The position numbers were made by a program, and so were the translations under genes. The notes under the pieces were generated by a model, which saw only the letters and a program-made list of their open reading frames with translations, did not search any database and was not told where the DNA came from. From Hippophae tibetana (lineage: Eukaryota > Streptophyta > Magnoliopsida > Rosales > Elaeagnaceae), in assembly GCA_037013495.1 (NCBI GenBank), contig CM072811.1, forward strand, positions 26,724,159 to 26,788,158: 64,000 bases of DNA, written 5' to 3'. The stretch's first letter is position 1; the number at the start of each line of letters is the position of its first letter. Shown here piece after piece: positions 13,077 to 25,500 of this stretch.

Positions 13077-13512
13077 TGTTGGAAAATTACGCAAATTCCC
13101 GATAAGCCAGATTTATGAGATAGCAAAATAGATAAAATAATACACAAATTTGATAACAGAGTTCGATCAATCTTGCTTACATCTCCGGATCTTCTACAGA
13201 TCTTTTTACTGAAAAGGGAGAAATTACACAATATGTTTACAACACTCATAACTCATAACCCACAAGCCAATTACACCTAAGAAAATTACTCTCAATTTTC
13301 TCTCACAAAAGTTTTTCTCTCAATTGGAATGAACACTTGGATGATTAATTCATTACAATTACACATCTATTTATAGGAAAATTCACTCCTTGAATTACTA
13401 CTTAAATTAATGGTTTCTTGAATTGCTCCTTGAATTAAGCTCGTTATTTTGCTCCATATTTTGATCCTTAATTTGCTCCTTAAATTAAGGAGCTTTATAG
13501 CAATCTCCAACA
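13077..13512 (-). repeat. 5' LTR of copia-1 (436 bp)
   Basis: Partner of 9903-10350 with identical terminal heptamers. Divergence from its partner is visible at scattered positions, so the insertion is not recent. Confidence 0.92.
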
Positions 13513-13738
13513 AAATGTCACTTACTATTCTCTCATTTAAGCCCTAAATCATCCCATTACCACGCAAAAACATATCAACCCATAAACAACTTCAATATCT
13601 ATCAGATTCAATAAACAAAGCCAATACATTCTACGTAACTTAATCAAATCCATATAAAACTACGAAACTTACAATCATGCAAAATTACCAAATCATATAA
13701 AAACAACAACAAAGGGTAGTAAAGCAGCAGCAACTCAC

Positions 13739-13772
13739 CAGTAGATACATCTTTTGTCGGATTCGACACCAT
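13739..13772 (-). CDS. possible first coding exon within the CACTA element
   Basis: On the minus strand ATG GTG TCG AAT CCG starts a 34-base stretch (MVSNPTKDVSTG) that ends at a good donor, G|GTGAGT. A CT-rich, leader-like sequence lies upstream at about 14150-14300. It could be the start of the element's own gene or another captured piece. No continuing exon was found, because the copia insertion lies 230 bases further on. Confidence 0.25.
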
Positions 13773-15300
13773 GAGAAATGCTAAATTAAACAAAAAATAA
13801 AAAATAGTAGAAAAATTTACAAAACAAAATCATATTCTTAAACATAAGTAGTACCGAATTACAAATAAGAAGAAAATAACAAATATTTAAGAATTAAGAA
13901 AATTGGGGACCTTATTTAGATGTCATTGAAAAAAAATGAAATGATAAAAGTAGTAGAAGAAGAAGCCTTCTAGATAGAGGTCTTTCATAACCCTATTTGA
14001 GTGTAAGACTATCATGTCGATATGAAAAAACTAGGTCAAATCAAAATCATAATTTCGAATACAAGAGGGAGATACATAAATAGAGAGTAAATAACCAAGT
14101 ATAGCAGAGAGAAGTAGTTGACAATAAGATGCATAGACATGAACGACGAGACAGTGGAGATGAGGACGGTAATATAGTAGAGACGAGGAAGGTGAGACAC
14201 AGAGACGATGGGCACGCAAAGCGACTGAATGCGCAAAAGCCCTAATATCCAACACATTCGAGGGGGAGAAATGAAAAAGAAGAAGAGACAAAGAGAAAGG
14301 AAAAAAAAGAGGGAAAAAGAAATAAAATTGATAGAGAAATTTAGTATGTGGTGTAAAATAGAAAAAATATATGAAATTAAATTAATAGAAAAATGAAAAA
14401 ATTGTAAAGTAATTTTTTTATATTTTTTTGTATTTTTTTAAATGAATAACACACATATATAATATATTATTTGATTTTGGTTTCAAAAAGACTAGAAACT
14501 CTATTACTTTAATTAGATCACGATCATTTAATAATCATGAATATATAAGTTTGTTTATATTTAAGTAATTTTTGTAATTTAATTTATAGTCACGATTATT
14601 AATAAAATCAAGACTATATGCATATATATTATAGCCTCAATTTTTATTAAATCGTGACCAAAACTCGGTGGCTTATGTTTTTATAAAAATCGAGGCTAAA
14701 TTTTCGAGGACATAAGTAACTATTGTAGTAGTGAATAAAAATAATTACATTATACAAAATAATTATTAATAAAAATATATTTATTATATGAATATTTTAG
14801 TATTTATGGTCATATGAATAGTCACCCTTAAGTTATTAAAAATAGTTGTATTATATAAAATATATTTATCATATACATATTTTGGCATTTTTTATTGTAA
14901 AAAATAACAAAAATTAAATAATCATGAACGATATAAATTGTGACTATTAACGTAAAAAAAATAATTATATTATATAAAATAATTATTCATAAAAATGTAT
15001 TATTATATAGATATTTTGATATTTAGTAGTGTAAAAAATTAACTAATAAAAAAGTACAATACTCAATTATTCATAAAGGTTTTTAATAATAAAAATACGA
15101 ATAGATAATAATTAAATTGATCTAATATTTATTAAATAGATAATCATTTATGGTTAAATAAATAATAATTATTTATAAAAATATATTTATTATAATTATA
15201 TAAATATTTTTATATTTAGTGATGTAAAAAATTAATTAAAATTAAAAACAGGAAAACGATCAAATACTGTTCATATTTAATATATAAAAATATGATAAAG

Positions 15301-15835
15301 TAAGATTAAAGCATGAGTCCAAATCTAAAGAAAATTATGATATTCCTTTTGCTTGAGTTTTTAAGACTCTTAGTTTCCGAATAAATTTTAATATGATATT
15401 AAAATCGAAGATTTTATAAATAATTATAATAATTAAATTATAAATATTTTGTTTGTATAATATATAAAAATAATATTAATTTTTTTCTGAAAATTTTAAG
15501 CCAACAACTTCTAAGCATTTTATTAAAAATTAAAGATATTTTTTTACTTATTTATAAATTATTTTAAAAAAATATTAATGTTTGATGTTATCCTGTTTTG
15601 GAGTTGTGAAGAAGGTTCTGGGCAGGGAGACACGCATAGGTCACAAATGGCATAAAGTTCTACTCCTAGATGGGACAAGTGTCTTAATACGAATACGTGT
15701 CAAGACATTGTACCTATTGATAAGACAAGGATAATGATTCCCATGGAATCGAACAATATATCTGGCTTTAATAGCTTTTATTTATTTATTGTGCCTATAA
15801 ATTTGTATAATTAATCTTCACTTTTCTTCTCACCG
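15301..15835. other. upstream region of the 145-residue gene
   Basis: AT-rich to about 15590, then more complex. ATACGTGTC at about 15693 contains an ACGTG core like an ABA-response element, which hints at stress control but is a short match. Confidence 0.3.
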
Positions 15836-15844
15836 TATATATAC
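15836..15844 (+). promoter_or_regulatory. TATA box
   Basis: TATATATAC lies 42 bases before the chosen ATG, in a locally mixed-composition context (CTCACCG just before it). This spacing allows only a short leader. Confidence 0.5.
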
Positions 15845-15877
15845 AGATCACACATAGACTTGGAAGAAGTGAAAAAG

Positions 15878-16508
15878 ATGATAAATACGATCAGAACAGT
15901 TAGAATTCAGTCATCAAATTTGATTTCTTCTAATTTGCAATCTAATTTTGGAATTAGGAAAGCTTCGGCTGTCAAATTTAGACAATTGTGTAAAGAACCT
16001 GCTTCTGAAATGGAGAACAAGACTAATAATAATCCCAATGACAAAAATGGGTTAGTTTTTATTTTATTTATTCATTTTTTGTGTATGGATTAATTTTAAA
16101 ATTAGTACGTTAAATTATGGTGAGAAGCTTGTGATGTATTTTAATGGAATCAGAGATGTGATGTCTCATTCATTTGGAGAAGGGTACGCAACAAGGGCAG
16201 ATGATGAAGGATTTGGTGGGATTTATGGAGATAATCAGAGATTTCTCAAGACAAAGGACGATGAAGACCAAGTTATACATGAGATTCACCCTGGTATTTT
16301 CTTTTCAATTCCTATTCTAATTCTTAATTTCTTATTTAAAAGAACCAAATCTTTATATTTTTGATTTTGTTGTATTGTTATTTAAAGGAATATTACTGAT
16401 ATTAATATTCACATTTCTTTTGTATGTGAAGTATACGACAAATCACAGGGGAGTGAAGTGAAGGAGAAGGAGAAAGCAAGGCACCAAACTAATGCATCTT
16501 CTGCATAA
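15878..16508 (+). CDS. small conserved-looking plant protein, 145 residues, three exons
   Basis: Exons 15878-16050, 16106-16293 and 16432-16508 join in frame through G|GTTAGT..TTAG, G|GTATTT..GAAG borders to give 145 codons and TAA. I chose the first ATG after the TATA box; an upstream TTG in frame is not a plausible plant start. The N-terminus (MINTIRTVRIQSSNLISSNL) is basic and Ser-rich with no acid, like an organelle transit peptide. The middle is Gly/acid-rich (MYFNGIRDVMSHSFGEGYA, DDEGFGGIYGDNQRFLKT). The C-terminus (YDKSQGSEVKEKEKARHQTN) is highly charged and probably disordered. There is no membrane segment or catalytic motif. I do not recognise the family. The matching splice phases and absence of stops support a real gene. 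The first intron is only 55 bases, short for a plant. Confidence 0.72.
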
Positions 16509-17474
16509 TATGTAATCTTTTGAGAAAGAAAAATCACAGAAATAACAATGTCTCTGTTAATACTTATCTATTATATAGAAAAAAAAGTATAAATTTTGTT
16601 GGAGATCTAATAAATTCAGCAACATCGATATACTTATAAGTTACAATACCTCAAGAATAAGTGTTTAACTATAAAAAAATATGTTTAAATGTGTGCTTAA
16701 TTATAGTTTAGTTTTAAACATATCTTTATATTTGAGTATAAATTGATTAATGATCTATATATTTGAGTATTAGTGGATATATTTTCAAAGTTACAATGCT
16801 TTAAGAAACAGGTTAAATTATGAAAAATATTTTTAAATATATATTTAAGTATAGTTTATTTTTAAATATATATTTATATTGAGCATAAATTAATTAATGG
16901 TCGATTGTGATGTATAAATTAATTTAAACTAATTACATTTTAACGACTACTTTTGTTATTGTTGGTTTATATAGAATATCACATATAAAATGATTCAATA
17001 AATTTTTCATTACTTAATAAATAAGTAATAGTTGTAAGTAGATAAATAATAAATTTTCAAATTCTTAAAAAGCTTTAGGTTGAAAAATATACTATCCGTG
17101 TAAAATATATGTTCAAAACGGAAGGGTAAATATGTAATTAAGATTTAAAAATACAAGGATGAAGCCTCTTTGAACCTAGAGACAGGCTTACCCAAATTAA
17201 ATCATCAAAATAATGAGGTGAGTTAGCATTTTTAAAAGAATTAATTTATATTAGATAATAATTTTGGTTTATAATTTATGATATTAATAATTTCTTGATT
17301 TTTGATTCTTTTGTTAAAAATTAATCAGAAAAATTTGTTCGGTAATTTTAAAGAAAAAAATAAAAATCATGGTACAGGTTATTTGCTAAAAACAAATTCT
17401 TTTGTTATTAAAAAAATGATAAGATTTTATTTTTTTAGAAAAAAACTTGATGAAAATAAAATAAAATAAACTTA
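16509..17474. other. 3' flank and AT-rich intergenic
   Basis: Probable 3' UTR just after the stop, then AT-rich sequence. A loosely repeated pair at 16640-16760 and 16790-16910 shares AAAATATGTTTAAAT..GTTTA and GAGTATAAATTGATTAATG segments. Confidence 0.4.
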
Positions 17475-17748
17475 AAGTTTGATTTAAGATATCTAATTTA
17501 AACTAATTAAAGTAATATATAGAGATGATATAATTGAATATGTGACGTTTTGGGATTCTACTTATTAATAAAAATGGGATTGGAAATAGAATTTTAATAT
17601 AAAAAAAAATTAAGTTTGATTTACGATATCTAATTTAAACTAATTAAAGTTATATAGAGAGATGACATAATTGAATCCGTGACGTTTTGGGATTCTACTT
17701 ATTAAAAAATGGGATACAAAATATAATTTAAATATAATAAAAAAGTAA
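17475..17748. repeat. two-copy tandem duplication, period 137 bp
   Basis: The segment starting AAGTTTGATTTAAGATATCT at 17475 recurs at 17612. Both contain GTGACGTTTTGGGATTCTAC and end in ATGGGAT, with a few differences. Confidence 0.8.
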
Positions 17749-17859
17749 AAGGGAATTTTTTTCATATATTTTGTAAAACTTAATAAATTTATTTATTTTT
17801 ATTTAGTATTTTGATGTAAAAACTTTAACCCATTAATCAAATTCCACCCTATATTTAAA

Positions 17860-18460
17860 GTGAGGTAAATAAATAATTCTATTAATTCGTTTAAATATTA
17901 TATTGATAAATATTATAATCGAATTGAATTCAGATTAAAAATTATACAATTTGTTTAGATTTAGGTCGGATTTGGATTGATGAATTTTATAATCTATTGT
18001 ATCCGACTTGAACCAAATTATTATTAAATTATAAATAAATACTTATTTGATAATACATTATCTTTAAATATTATACGATCATAATTATTTTAGATTATTA
18101 TTTTAACTTAAAAATAATTAAAATAAAATATAAATAGTTATAATAATTTTACAAAAATATTTTTTATTCTTTAGTTGTGATTATAAATAATAATATTTAT
18201 TATAAAAATATTAATTTGAAATTTAAATTTGTGTATATCATGTTTTATATATGATAATAATTTATAAATAAATTTTACTATCAATTTGCCCTTATTCGAT
18301 TCAAAAAATCTAATCTGTTCAAATTCAGATCGGTTAGAATTGAATATATCATTTATTCGAATTTAGATTAAAAAAAATTAAATTCATTTAGATCAGATCG
18401 GATTCAGATTCAGATGAATCAAAAATGGACAATTTTAACATGTTCACCCAAATTTAAATT
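17860..18460. mobile_element. degenerate hAT-like relic
   Basis: GGATTTGGATTGATG-type motifs at 17940-18010 and GATCGGATTCAGATTCAGAT at 18390-18415 resemble the subterminal arrays of the hAT elements at 5109 and 25591. The right side ends ATGTTCACCC, similar to the TIR. No clear left TIR or target duplication was found. Confidence 0.35.
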
Positions 18461-19370
18461 ACTTTCCTTTTTTACATTATAATTTGTTTCAAATTTTTAA
18501 CTAGGGAAGGTTGCTTATATGAATAAAATAAAAAACATTAATGTTTTTAAATAAAAAAATATGTTCAATATTATATAGGGAAATTATAATAACATTTCAT
18601 ATATATCTCTTTATACATTAACATTCCATATATCTTGTTATATATAGTATTTTTTTTCTTAATATAAGGTTATATTCTTTTGATTATAGTTATCATATAT
18701 TAATATTAATTCAATATTTTATGAATTATATTCATTTTCTAATAAATTAATCTTGTATTTTAATATATTTGTTACATTTGATATGATTATGTAAATAATT
18801 AAATAAGTGATAAATAAATTAACAAACAATCAAGATCATCTATATCCATGTAATTGTAACTAATTTGATAAATATTGGCTACTTCAATATTTTTCTTCAT
18901 GATGTCTCATTATTTTCTCTTAAGGTAACACGTAAACTAGACTGTTGACTCATGGTGATTTATAGTATCTATATATTTCTTTTAAAATTAGAGTGATAAA
19001 TATGAGTTTCTATTTAAAATAAACATTTATTTCTCATAATAATTTATTACAGTTATAGTACTAAGAACCTTAAAGAAAGTTTTAATTATTCATTCCTAGA
19101 TGAAAGATTACTAAGACAAAAAGATAAGAGTTAAGTGAATAAGTTCCTTAAAGAGTCCGAAAAGTGTGTTTTTTTCTTAAAATAAGAGTTCATTTTATAG
19201 ATATAATGACTTTCTTTTATATAGGTTGAATTTCACTATTTTCACTAACTTTCTTAGTTAACACTTACATTATTAAGGTTAGAGTGTCAAATTAATGTGT
19301 ATGAACCTTACATTTATTTAGAGTCATTTATCAACACTAATTTATGAAGCTAAATTCTCCATATCTTCTT
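18461..19370. other. AT-rich intergenic, nothing recognised
   Basis: No ORF or element boundary could be supported. Confidence 0.5.
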
Positions 19371-19379
19371 CCTTATTTT

Positions 19380-20420
19380 TAATGCAATAAATGCATTTGT
19401 GGTCCCTAATATACTATTTGGCCTAATGGTACAAGAGATCATTTTCCATACTTATTTCCAATTCATTACAATTGATAGCAACTTCATATTTATTTATCTT
19501 TTTACCATCTTCCTTGGTGATAGACACGTTACTTTGTGAGGTGATAATCACTTTGATGGTAGCATAATTAATTTTAACATCAGAAGAGTTAATTTTTCTT
19601 AATTCATAGTAGATATGGATTATTCTTTTGGATTAAATTTATTTTCTAGCAAAGTTTTGGGACGATTAAAATTCCTTGTGGTGTTAGTAAGTCCAAGCTT
19701 AATGAAATGATATAGACTTATTAAAATCTTCTAGTTTCATCCATAATTGAACTAAAAAATCTTAAATAAATAGGTTTATATATATCCTTAATTCTCTTTA
19801 TAAAATTTTGAGTTGATTTCTTGAAGTTTTCAAGAATGTAATTTAACTCATTATTTCCTAGATTCTATTAACCTAGCGTGAAATTATTTGTACATAAATA
19901 CTAGATTTTCTCCTTTTTGGATATTGAATTCGCTACCTATAGAGAATTCTTTCTCTTTAAGTGTAAAACTTCATATCATTAAGATAATCCTTAATAAATT
20001 TTATAATTAGATTATATAAACTTAACCATTGTTATCTTGTGAGGTTCAACTACTGGTTTCTTTCTTCTTCTGAAATAAGAGAGTTGTTGGTTTTTTTATT
20101 GATTAGCACTAGCCTAGGTACCCTTTTTAGTGTCTTCGATTTGCTAAGACTTGTTGATTGTTATACTACTTAGAATAGTTTTTGGTTATCTCTAAAGGGT
20201 TTCATAGTTTTGATACCTTTCTTTTCACTTAGGCAATAATCTCATCATTTTTGGAATTTGAACATTTAAGTTCTTTCTACTTAGTTGAGTGGTTAACTTC
20301 TTTATCCTTTAAGGATTTTTTAAGATATAATATCTAAAGTTTGTCTTGTAGGATTTTGATTTCTTTTTCTTTATCTTGATATTGCTTTAATCACTTGCTA
20401 TATTAATTCTTAAAAAATAT
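19380..20420 (-). pseudogene. possible heavily decayed retrotransposon gag
   Basis: On the minus strand, frames broken by many stops give Lys/Glu/Asn-rich text (for example KKPTTLLFQKKKE, IKKKKSKSYKTNF) of a coiled-coil, gag-like composition. No zinc knuckle, protease or integrase motif follows. The call rests on general resemblance only. Confidence 0.2.
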
Positions 20421-22160
20421 CTAAAGTTTTTATTATCCGTTATGAGAACAAACACTAAAGTGATAATATATATTGTGAATTTATTTATAACTTCTTTGAT
20501 AGCTAAATATTTCTTTTCATTATGATAATTTAATTTTAAACCTTGAAAAGATCCCGATGTGTATTTGCAAATATATTCATCTTTGTTATTTATTATGCTT
20601 TTAAAATTGTTCTTTAATAATTATATGAATCATCTGTTTCTATTATCATATTATATATGAACTTGGGTGGTATAAATTTGATAATTTTTTACTTATGTTT
20701 ATACTTTATCCATGTATTGTGTGTCATGTTCTATTCATTTTTAAATATAATATTTTTCGAGTTTAGTTTGTAATATTTTTTGTATTTTTGCTAATTTTTT
20801 TTATGTATGCTTCTATATAAGTCAAACATCTGAAAAATCATTATAATTGATTTTTATCTTTGATTTTACTAGGAAAACTTTATATATTGTTTAATATATG
20901 AGGTTATAGATGATGTTTTTAATCTTCTATTTTTAATCTTAAATATTTAATTTTTGTTGAGCTATTATAGTCTTTCTTTTTTATAGAATAAACCATTCTA
21001 TTATACATTCTTACCAGACATTAATTATATTTAAGTAATGTTTATTCATTGATGTATACACAATAAATGTCATGTAGTTATTCATATGTCTTTGTAAAAT
21101 ACTTGTGTTTGTTTTAATCCAAACGATAAAATTATAAATGAGATTGTCATTGTAAACAACTAAATGTTAATTTTTGTGATTTTTCATTAAGTCTTACTTG
21201 CCAAAATCTACTTTTATAATCAAAATTTGAAAAATATTTCTTTCATTTTATTAATGATAATAATTTTTTTTCTTTGGAATAAAATATATGGATTTGAAGT
21301 TTATTATCATTCTTTTTTTACCTCTTCTTTTCTCAGTATTTTTTCAACTAAAAATACAGGGCTTGAGTGAGGTGAATTATAATATATTATGACTTTTAAT
21401 TTTAAAAATTATTGAATTTGTTTTCCAAATTCATCTATCTTTTGGGATATAAATAATTGATTTTATTGTTATTATTTTAGACTTATTGATTTAGGATGTA
21501 AAAGGTTTTCTTAAAGAATAAGGGAATAATATAAGCTAAATGTTTCCTCGGTTACATTATTAAATTTGAATGAATCTTCAATTTTAATAAACAATATGAG
21601 ATGCAGACGAAGATCCTTTATTGGTAATTCAATGAATTGTCCAACTCTTTATAGTATTTGAAACATCACTAGTTTTAGTTCAAACTGATTAGCTTAAATG
21701 TTTGGCCTTATAATACTTGGATTCAGCCCTTCTAATATAAATATTACATATTTGTTTATTGTTTTATCCCTATCATCCATCAAAAATATCAATTATTTAA
21801 GTTTAGTTTATTATTGTTTATTTTTAATGGATTAGATATTTTTTATTTTAGTGTGACAACTTTTTGTGTCCTTATTGACCTTAAATTTATTAGTGATTTA
21901 AAGGTAAAAAATTTCCCTCACGAATTTTGCTCATAGACCCAAATGTATTTATAATAATATATAAAGTAGATGTCTAAATTAAAACTAAATAAAAATAAAA
22001 ATAAATAATTAACTAAATAAATAAATTAAAATTTAAAACAAATAAATAAAAAATTAAATTAAATAAGTTAGTGAAAAAAATAAAAAAATTAAAATTAAAG
22101 TAAATTAAGAAAAATAACTAAAATAAAAAAATATTAATTTATAATATTTATAATCTCACA
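20421..22160. other. AT-rich intergenic, nothing recognised
   Basis: Low-complexity sequence with A-rich tracts at 21970-22140. No gene seen. Confidence 0.5.
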
Positions 22161-23480
22161 CAACGGTGCCAGAAACTTGATAAGAAGTATACGTATCACA
22201 ATAAGTAATATAATGATAAGAAAATATCATTAACACTAAGATTATTTTATTAGAAACTAATTTTTAAAACTAAAAAAAATTACAAGTTTTTTTATTTTAA
22301 GGAAGCAAAATTAAAATAACTAATAATTAATTAAATAAGATTTTGTAACTAAGAAGATATATGAGAAAATATTTAAGAATATTCAATCTCTCAATTTTCT
22401 AAACATGTGAATATTTAAAATCATCCAATATAATTATCAATTTATTACATGATCAATTGAATCTAACTTAGCATGTATATATTCATCTTTTAAGTAAACT
22501 ACACATCATATAATAATTAATTTAATCACACTTTCATGTTAATTAAATTGTGTACTACTCATTAAGTTAATTAATTATGTGTCACAAACATAAGAATGAT
22601 ACATCTTTGCCTAGAATCTATGCATGTTATTTAATAAAGACAAACAATTAAATATTTTTTTTAAATCTATTTAATTGCCTCTATGGATAAATTATTGACC
22701 AAATCTTTAATAGAATAAAAACAAGATTAAATAATATAATTATAATTGGGGTAAAATATTAGATCATTACAAGGTGAAAATTAGGTTCATAAGATTCATA
22801 TATTAATAAATTAATTACATATAATTGTATTCTAAATCTCATATTTTTAATAAATAAAGACATAAAAATTGATAAAGAAAAGAGTAGAAGAAGAAATACA
22901 ATCAATCTCTTGAATTGTAGTGCTAATCTTATTTTGAATCCCCACCAAAATTGTATCTCATTTTGAATTTTTATGTATGTTTCTTTCTTGTTAGCTCCAA
23001 AAATTAATCAAAATTATGCTAATGATGACTCTTTAAGGTTTATGGGATGATTAGGGGGTTAAATATAGATTAGGTGGAATATGGACCATTCAATTAGCTT
23101 CAAATCAAAGGTCGAGATGAAAAAAAGGAAACATTTCCAATGCTGGCCAATCAAAATCAAACATATGGCACACGAAAATTGTAGGGAAAATTAAAACGCG
23201 ACATATGACAGATCAGATTGGTCCAAGTCAACATATGTTGAGTGAGCACCACACGGTGCAATGTGATTTGTAGATACAGTTAGTGTGGTGCATGCATGGA
23301 ATGTATGGATGAATAAAGTAGCGACACTTGACGTGATTATTTGACTGTGCTTAAACTTGAATTGAACGTCGTATTGACACGTGTCACGTGGTGCGTTGCT
23401 CCTCACACGCGGTGATTTACGATTTGTCATCTCTAATGGCGTGGTTAGCCCAATTAGCTCCTCTACTTGTGTGGTAGGCC
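22161..23480 (-). repeat. Ty3/gypsy-type LTR-like repeat, copy 1
   Basis: On the minus strand CAAGTTTCTGGCACCGTTG (22161-22179) resembles the junction of a gypsy LTR with its primer-binding site (usual core TGGCGCCGTTG). The block up to about 23480 is similar to 45760-46765 over roughly 1 kb, including CATATTTTT.ATAAA..AAGACATAAAAATTGATAAA, GAATATGGACCAT and the GC-richer ACACGTGG end. Its 22180-22250 start also resembles 34205-34260 (AAGTATAC.T..TCACAA, AATGATAA). No coding interior was found. Superfamily is inferred from the primer site alone. Confidence 0.45.
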
Positions 23481-23499
23481 ATGTGACAACTTCTAATTA

Positions 23500-24060
23500 G
23501 CAATATGTTAAAAATTCATAAAAAACTATAAAAATCCCAAAAAATCTAAAAATGACTCTTTTCACTAAAAAAAATATATATTTTAATATTGTTAACCCCA
23601 AAAATATTATTTATTAAATAAAACAAGTAAATATTAAGTAAAAATGTAACTTAATAACTCTTTTTTCACAGAGTTATCATATAGTAGTGCTAGTTTTATT
23701 AGTATATTAATTATTTCTTTAAAATGTGTTTTTATTAGTATTTGTAATCCATCTAAGTAGATGTATCTAAATTTTCTTTTATTCTTTTGAGGTATTTTTT
23801 GATTATTTATCTCTAATAATTTTTCTATCAATTAATGATATGTTAGTCTTCCTTTTGCATCTATAATTTAATATTAATTTTTTTATTACTTATTTTATAT
23901 TAAAATATATATTTTATTGGGAATATTTTCATATTTTTAAAAATAATTAATATTTGAATCCATCTCTTTTTTTTTTAAATAAAATTTAAGTTTTTGTATT
24001 TCTTCATTTTTTTTGCTAATTATCATGTCGTGTGATTTGTTTTTGAAATATCTTGTGCTT
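23500..24060 (-). pseudogene. endogenous pararetrovirus-like remnant (movement-protein region)
   Basis: A 65-codon minus-strand ORF (23634-23831) contains RKFRYIYLDGLQILIKTHF and is alignable at DNA level with 36420-36780. Its character recalls the movement protein of plant Caulimoviridae integrated in genomes. The reading frame is short and ends in a stop, and flanking frames are broken, so no functional product is possible. The family assignment is from memory of motifs and is tentative. Confidence 0.35.
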
Positions 24061-24239
24061 TTATTTACATTATTTCTTAAATTTTTTTATTTTAAAGATA
24101 ATATAAAAAATAGTTTATTTGTAAGGCTTACAAATTCTTGCTTTTTATTTTATAAGGTTTTTAAAAGCTATTGGATATGTATTTAATTTTTAGTAATGTA
24201 TATGAATAAAATTATTGTATTACTAATTTTTGAATATGT

Positions 24240-25500
24240 AAGAATATATGTATGATTTATATTTGATAAATATATAGTAGTATTAGTTGTTGAATAATAA
24301 TTGTTATTGTTTTAAATTCTTTATTTTATAAAATAAAAAATAAGTCATTTGATAGATATATTATAGTATTAATTATTTAACAATTATTCTTATTTTTTCC
24401 AATTCTTTATTTTATAAAATGAAAAAATTAAGTCTTTAAATATAAAATTTTAAGTTTATTTTATTATAATTAAGAAATTCATATTAAAATATTTTATTAG
24501 GTGATTTCCAAGAATACTCTTTGAAATTAAATATTCAATTAATTTGTTAATATATATATATATATATAATTTACTATAATATTGATAATAATTTGAAAAT
24601 TTTATTTAATAAATAATTCAAATATAACATATCAATATATAACTTTATTTAATCAATATTTTTACTATTTAAGAATTTAAATTTATATGGATAATAATAT
24701 ATTTTGCTTAAAAATAATTTATATGATGAATGTATCATTTTTAATTAATATGAGATATGATATGATTTATAAGTAAAAATTATTAATTCAATAAAAATAT
24801 GATTTACTCATAAGTGAATTAATTCAATATTCATTAGATAAATAATCATGAATTATATGTACTATCACCATTAATTTTATAAAAATAATTATTTATAAAA
24901 AAATGTATTTATCATATTGGCATTTTTGTATTTATGGTCTTATGAATTGTCATCATTAATGTAATAAAAATAATTTATTATATGGATATTTTGGTATTTA
25001 TTGATGTAAAAACCAATAAAAATATGAATTATTAAAAAACAAAAAAATGTATTTATTATATAAATATTTTGGTATTTATTAGTGTAAAAAACTTACAAAA
25101 AATAAAAAACTGAATTTTTCATATTTTTTTTGTAAAATATAATAAAAAGTAAAAATAAATAATTTTTTTTATTATATGAACATTTTGATATTTATTAGTG
25201 TAAAAAATTAACAAAAATATGTATTGTCAAAAAATAAAAAAAATGTATTTATTATATAAACATTTTATATTTATTGGTGTAAAAAACTTACAAATAAGAA
25301 CAAAAATAAGAATTGTTTATACGTGAATTTATCAAATATTTATTAAATAAGTAATTATGAATGATATAAATTATCACTTTTTATGTAACAAAATATTTGT
25401 ATTATACAAAATAATTATATATAAAAATATATTTATTGTATAAAATTTTGATATTAAATAATATAAAAAATTAATCAAAATTTAAAAATATTTTTAAAAA
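24240..25500. repeat. AT-rich dispersed repeat, copy C (uninterrupted)
   Basis: It is alignable with copies A and B (see 4661 and 7336) and runs on through the region that the CACTA element splits in copy B. It contains several repeats of ATTTATTATAT.AA.ATTTTGGTATTTATT..TGTAAAAAA at 24960-25280. Confidence 0.5.

Larger units (their letters stand above)
9903..13512 (-). mobile_element. Ty1/copia LTR retrotransposon copia-1, internally deleted
   Basis: Two similar LTRs (9903-10350 and 13077-13512), each starting TGTTGGA and ending TCCAACA, bound a minus-strand interior with a tRNA-iMet-type primer site, gag, protease and integrase. Nearly all of reverse transcriptase and RNase H is missing. 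The 5 bases outside are AAAGT (left) and AAATG (right), not a perfect duplication. Order protease-integrase-RT is that of copia. Several in-frame stops show it is dead. It is inserted inside the CACTA element, so it is younger than that insertion. Confidence 0.93.
8012..14733. mobile_element. CACTA (En/Spm-type) transposon with captured gene fragments, itself split by copia-1
   Basis: The right end, read on the minus strand, begins CACTACTACAATAGTTAC. The left end reads CATTACTACAATAGTTAC, one base different. The 3-bp duplication AAT lies on both sides (8009-8011 and 14734-14736), as expected for CACTA elements. Subterminal zones (8030-8260 and 14470-14715) hold repeated TCGAGGC / GACTATA / GCCTCAATTTTTA motifs in both orientations. 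Without the 3.6-kb copia insertion the element is about 3.1 kb. I see no transposase (TNP2-like) coding sequence, so it is probably non-autonomous. Its interior carries fragments of an XTH gene and a formin gene. Confidence 0.8.
7336..15300. repeat. AT-rich dispersed repeat, copy B (split by CACTA element)
   Basis: 7336-8011 and 14734-15300 together parallel 24250-25500, including a segment ATTATCACCGTTAATGTAAT followed, after the CACTA element, by AAAAATAATTA and TATTTATGGTCATATGAAT. Copy C carries the related uninterrupted sequence CATTAATGTAATAAAAATAA near 24955. Confidence 0.5.

Noticed and set aside
14031-14291. 86-codon minus-strand ORF as a captured gene in the CACTA element
   Set aside because: It looks like CT-rich leader sequence, with two overlapping frames open and no family match.
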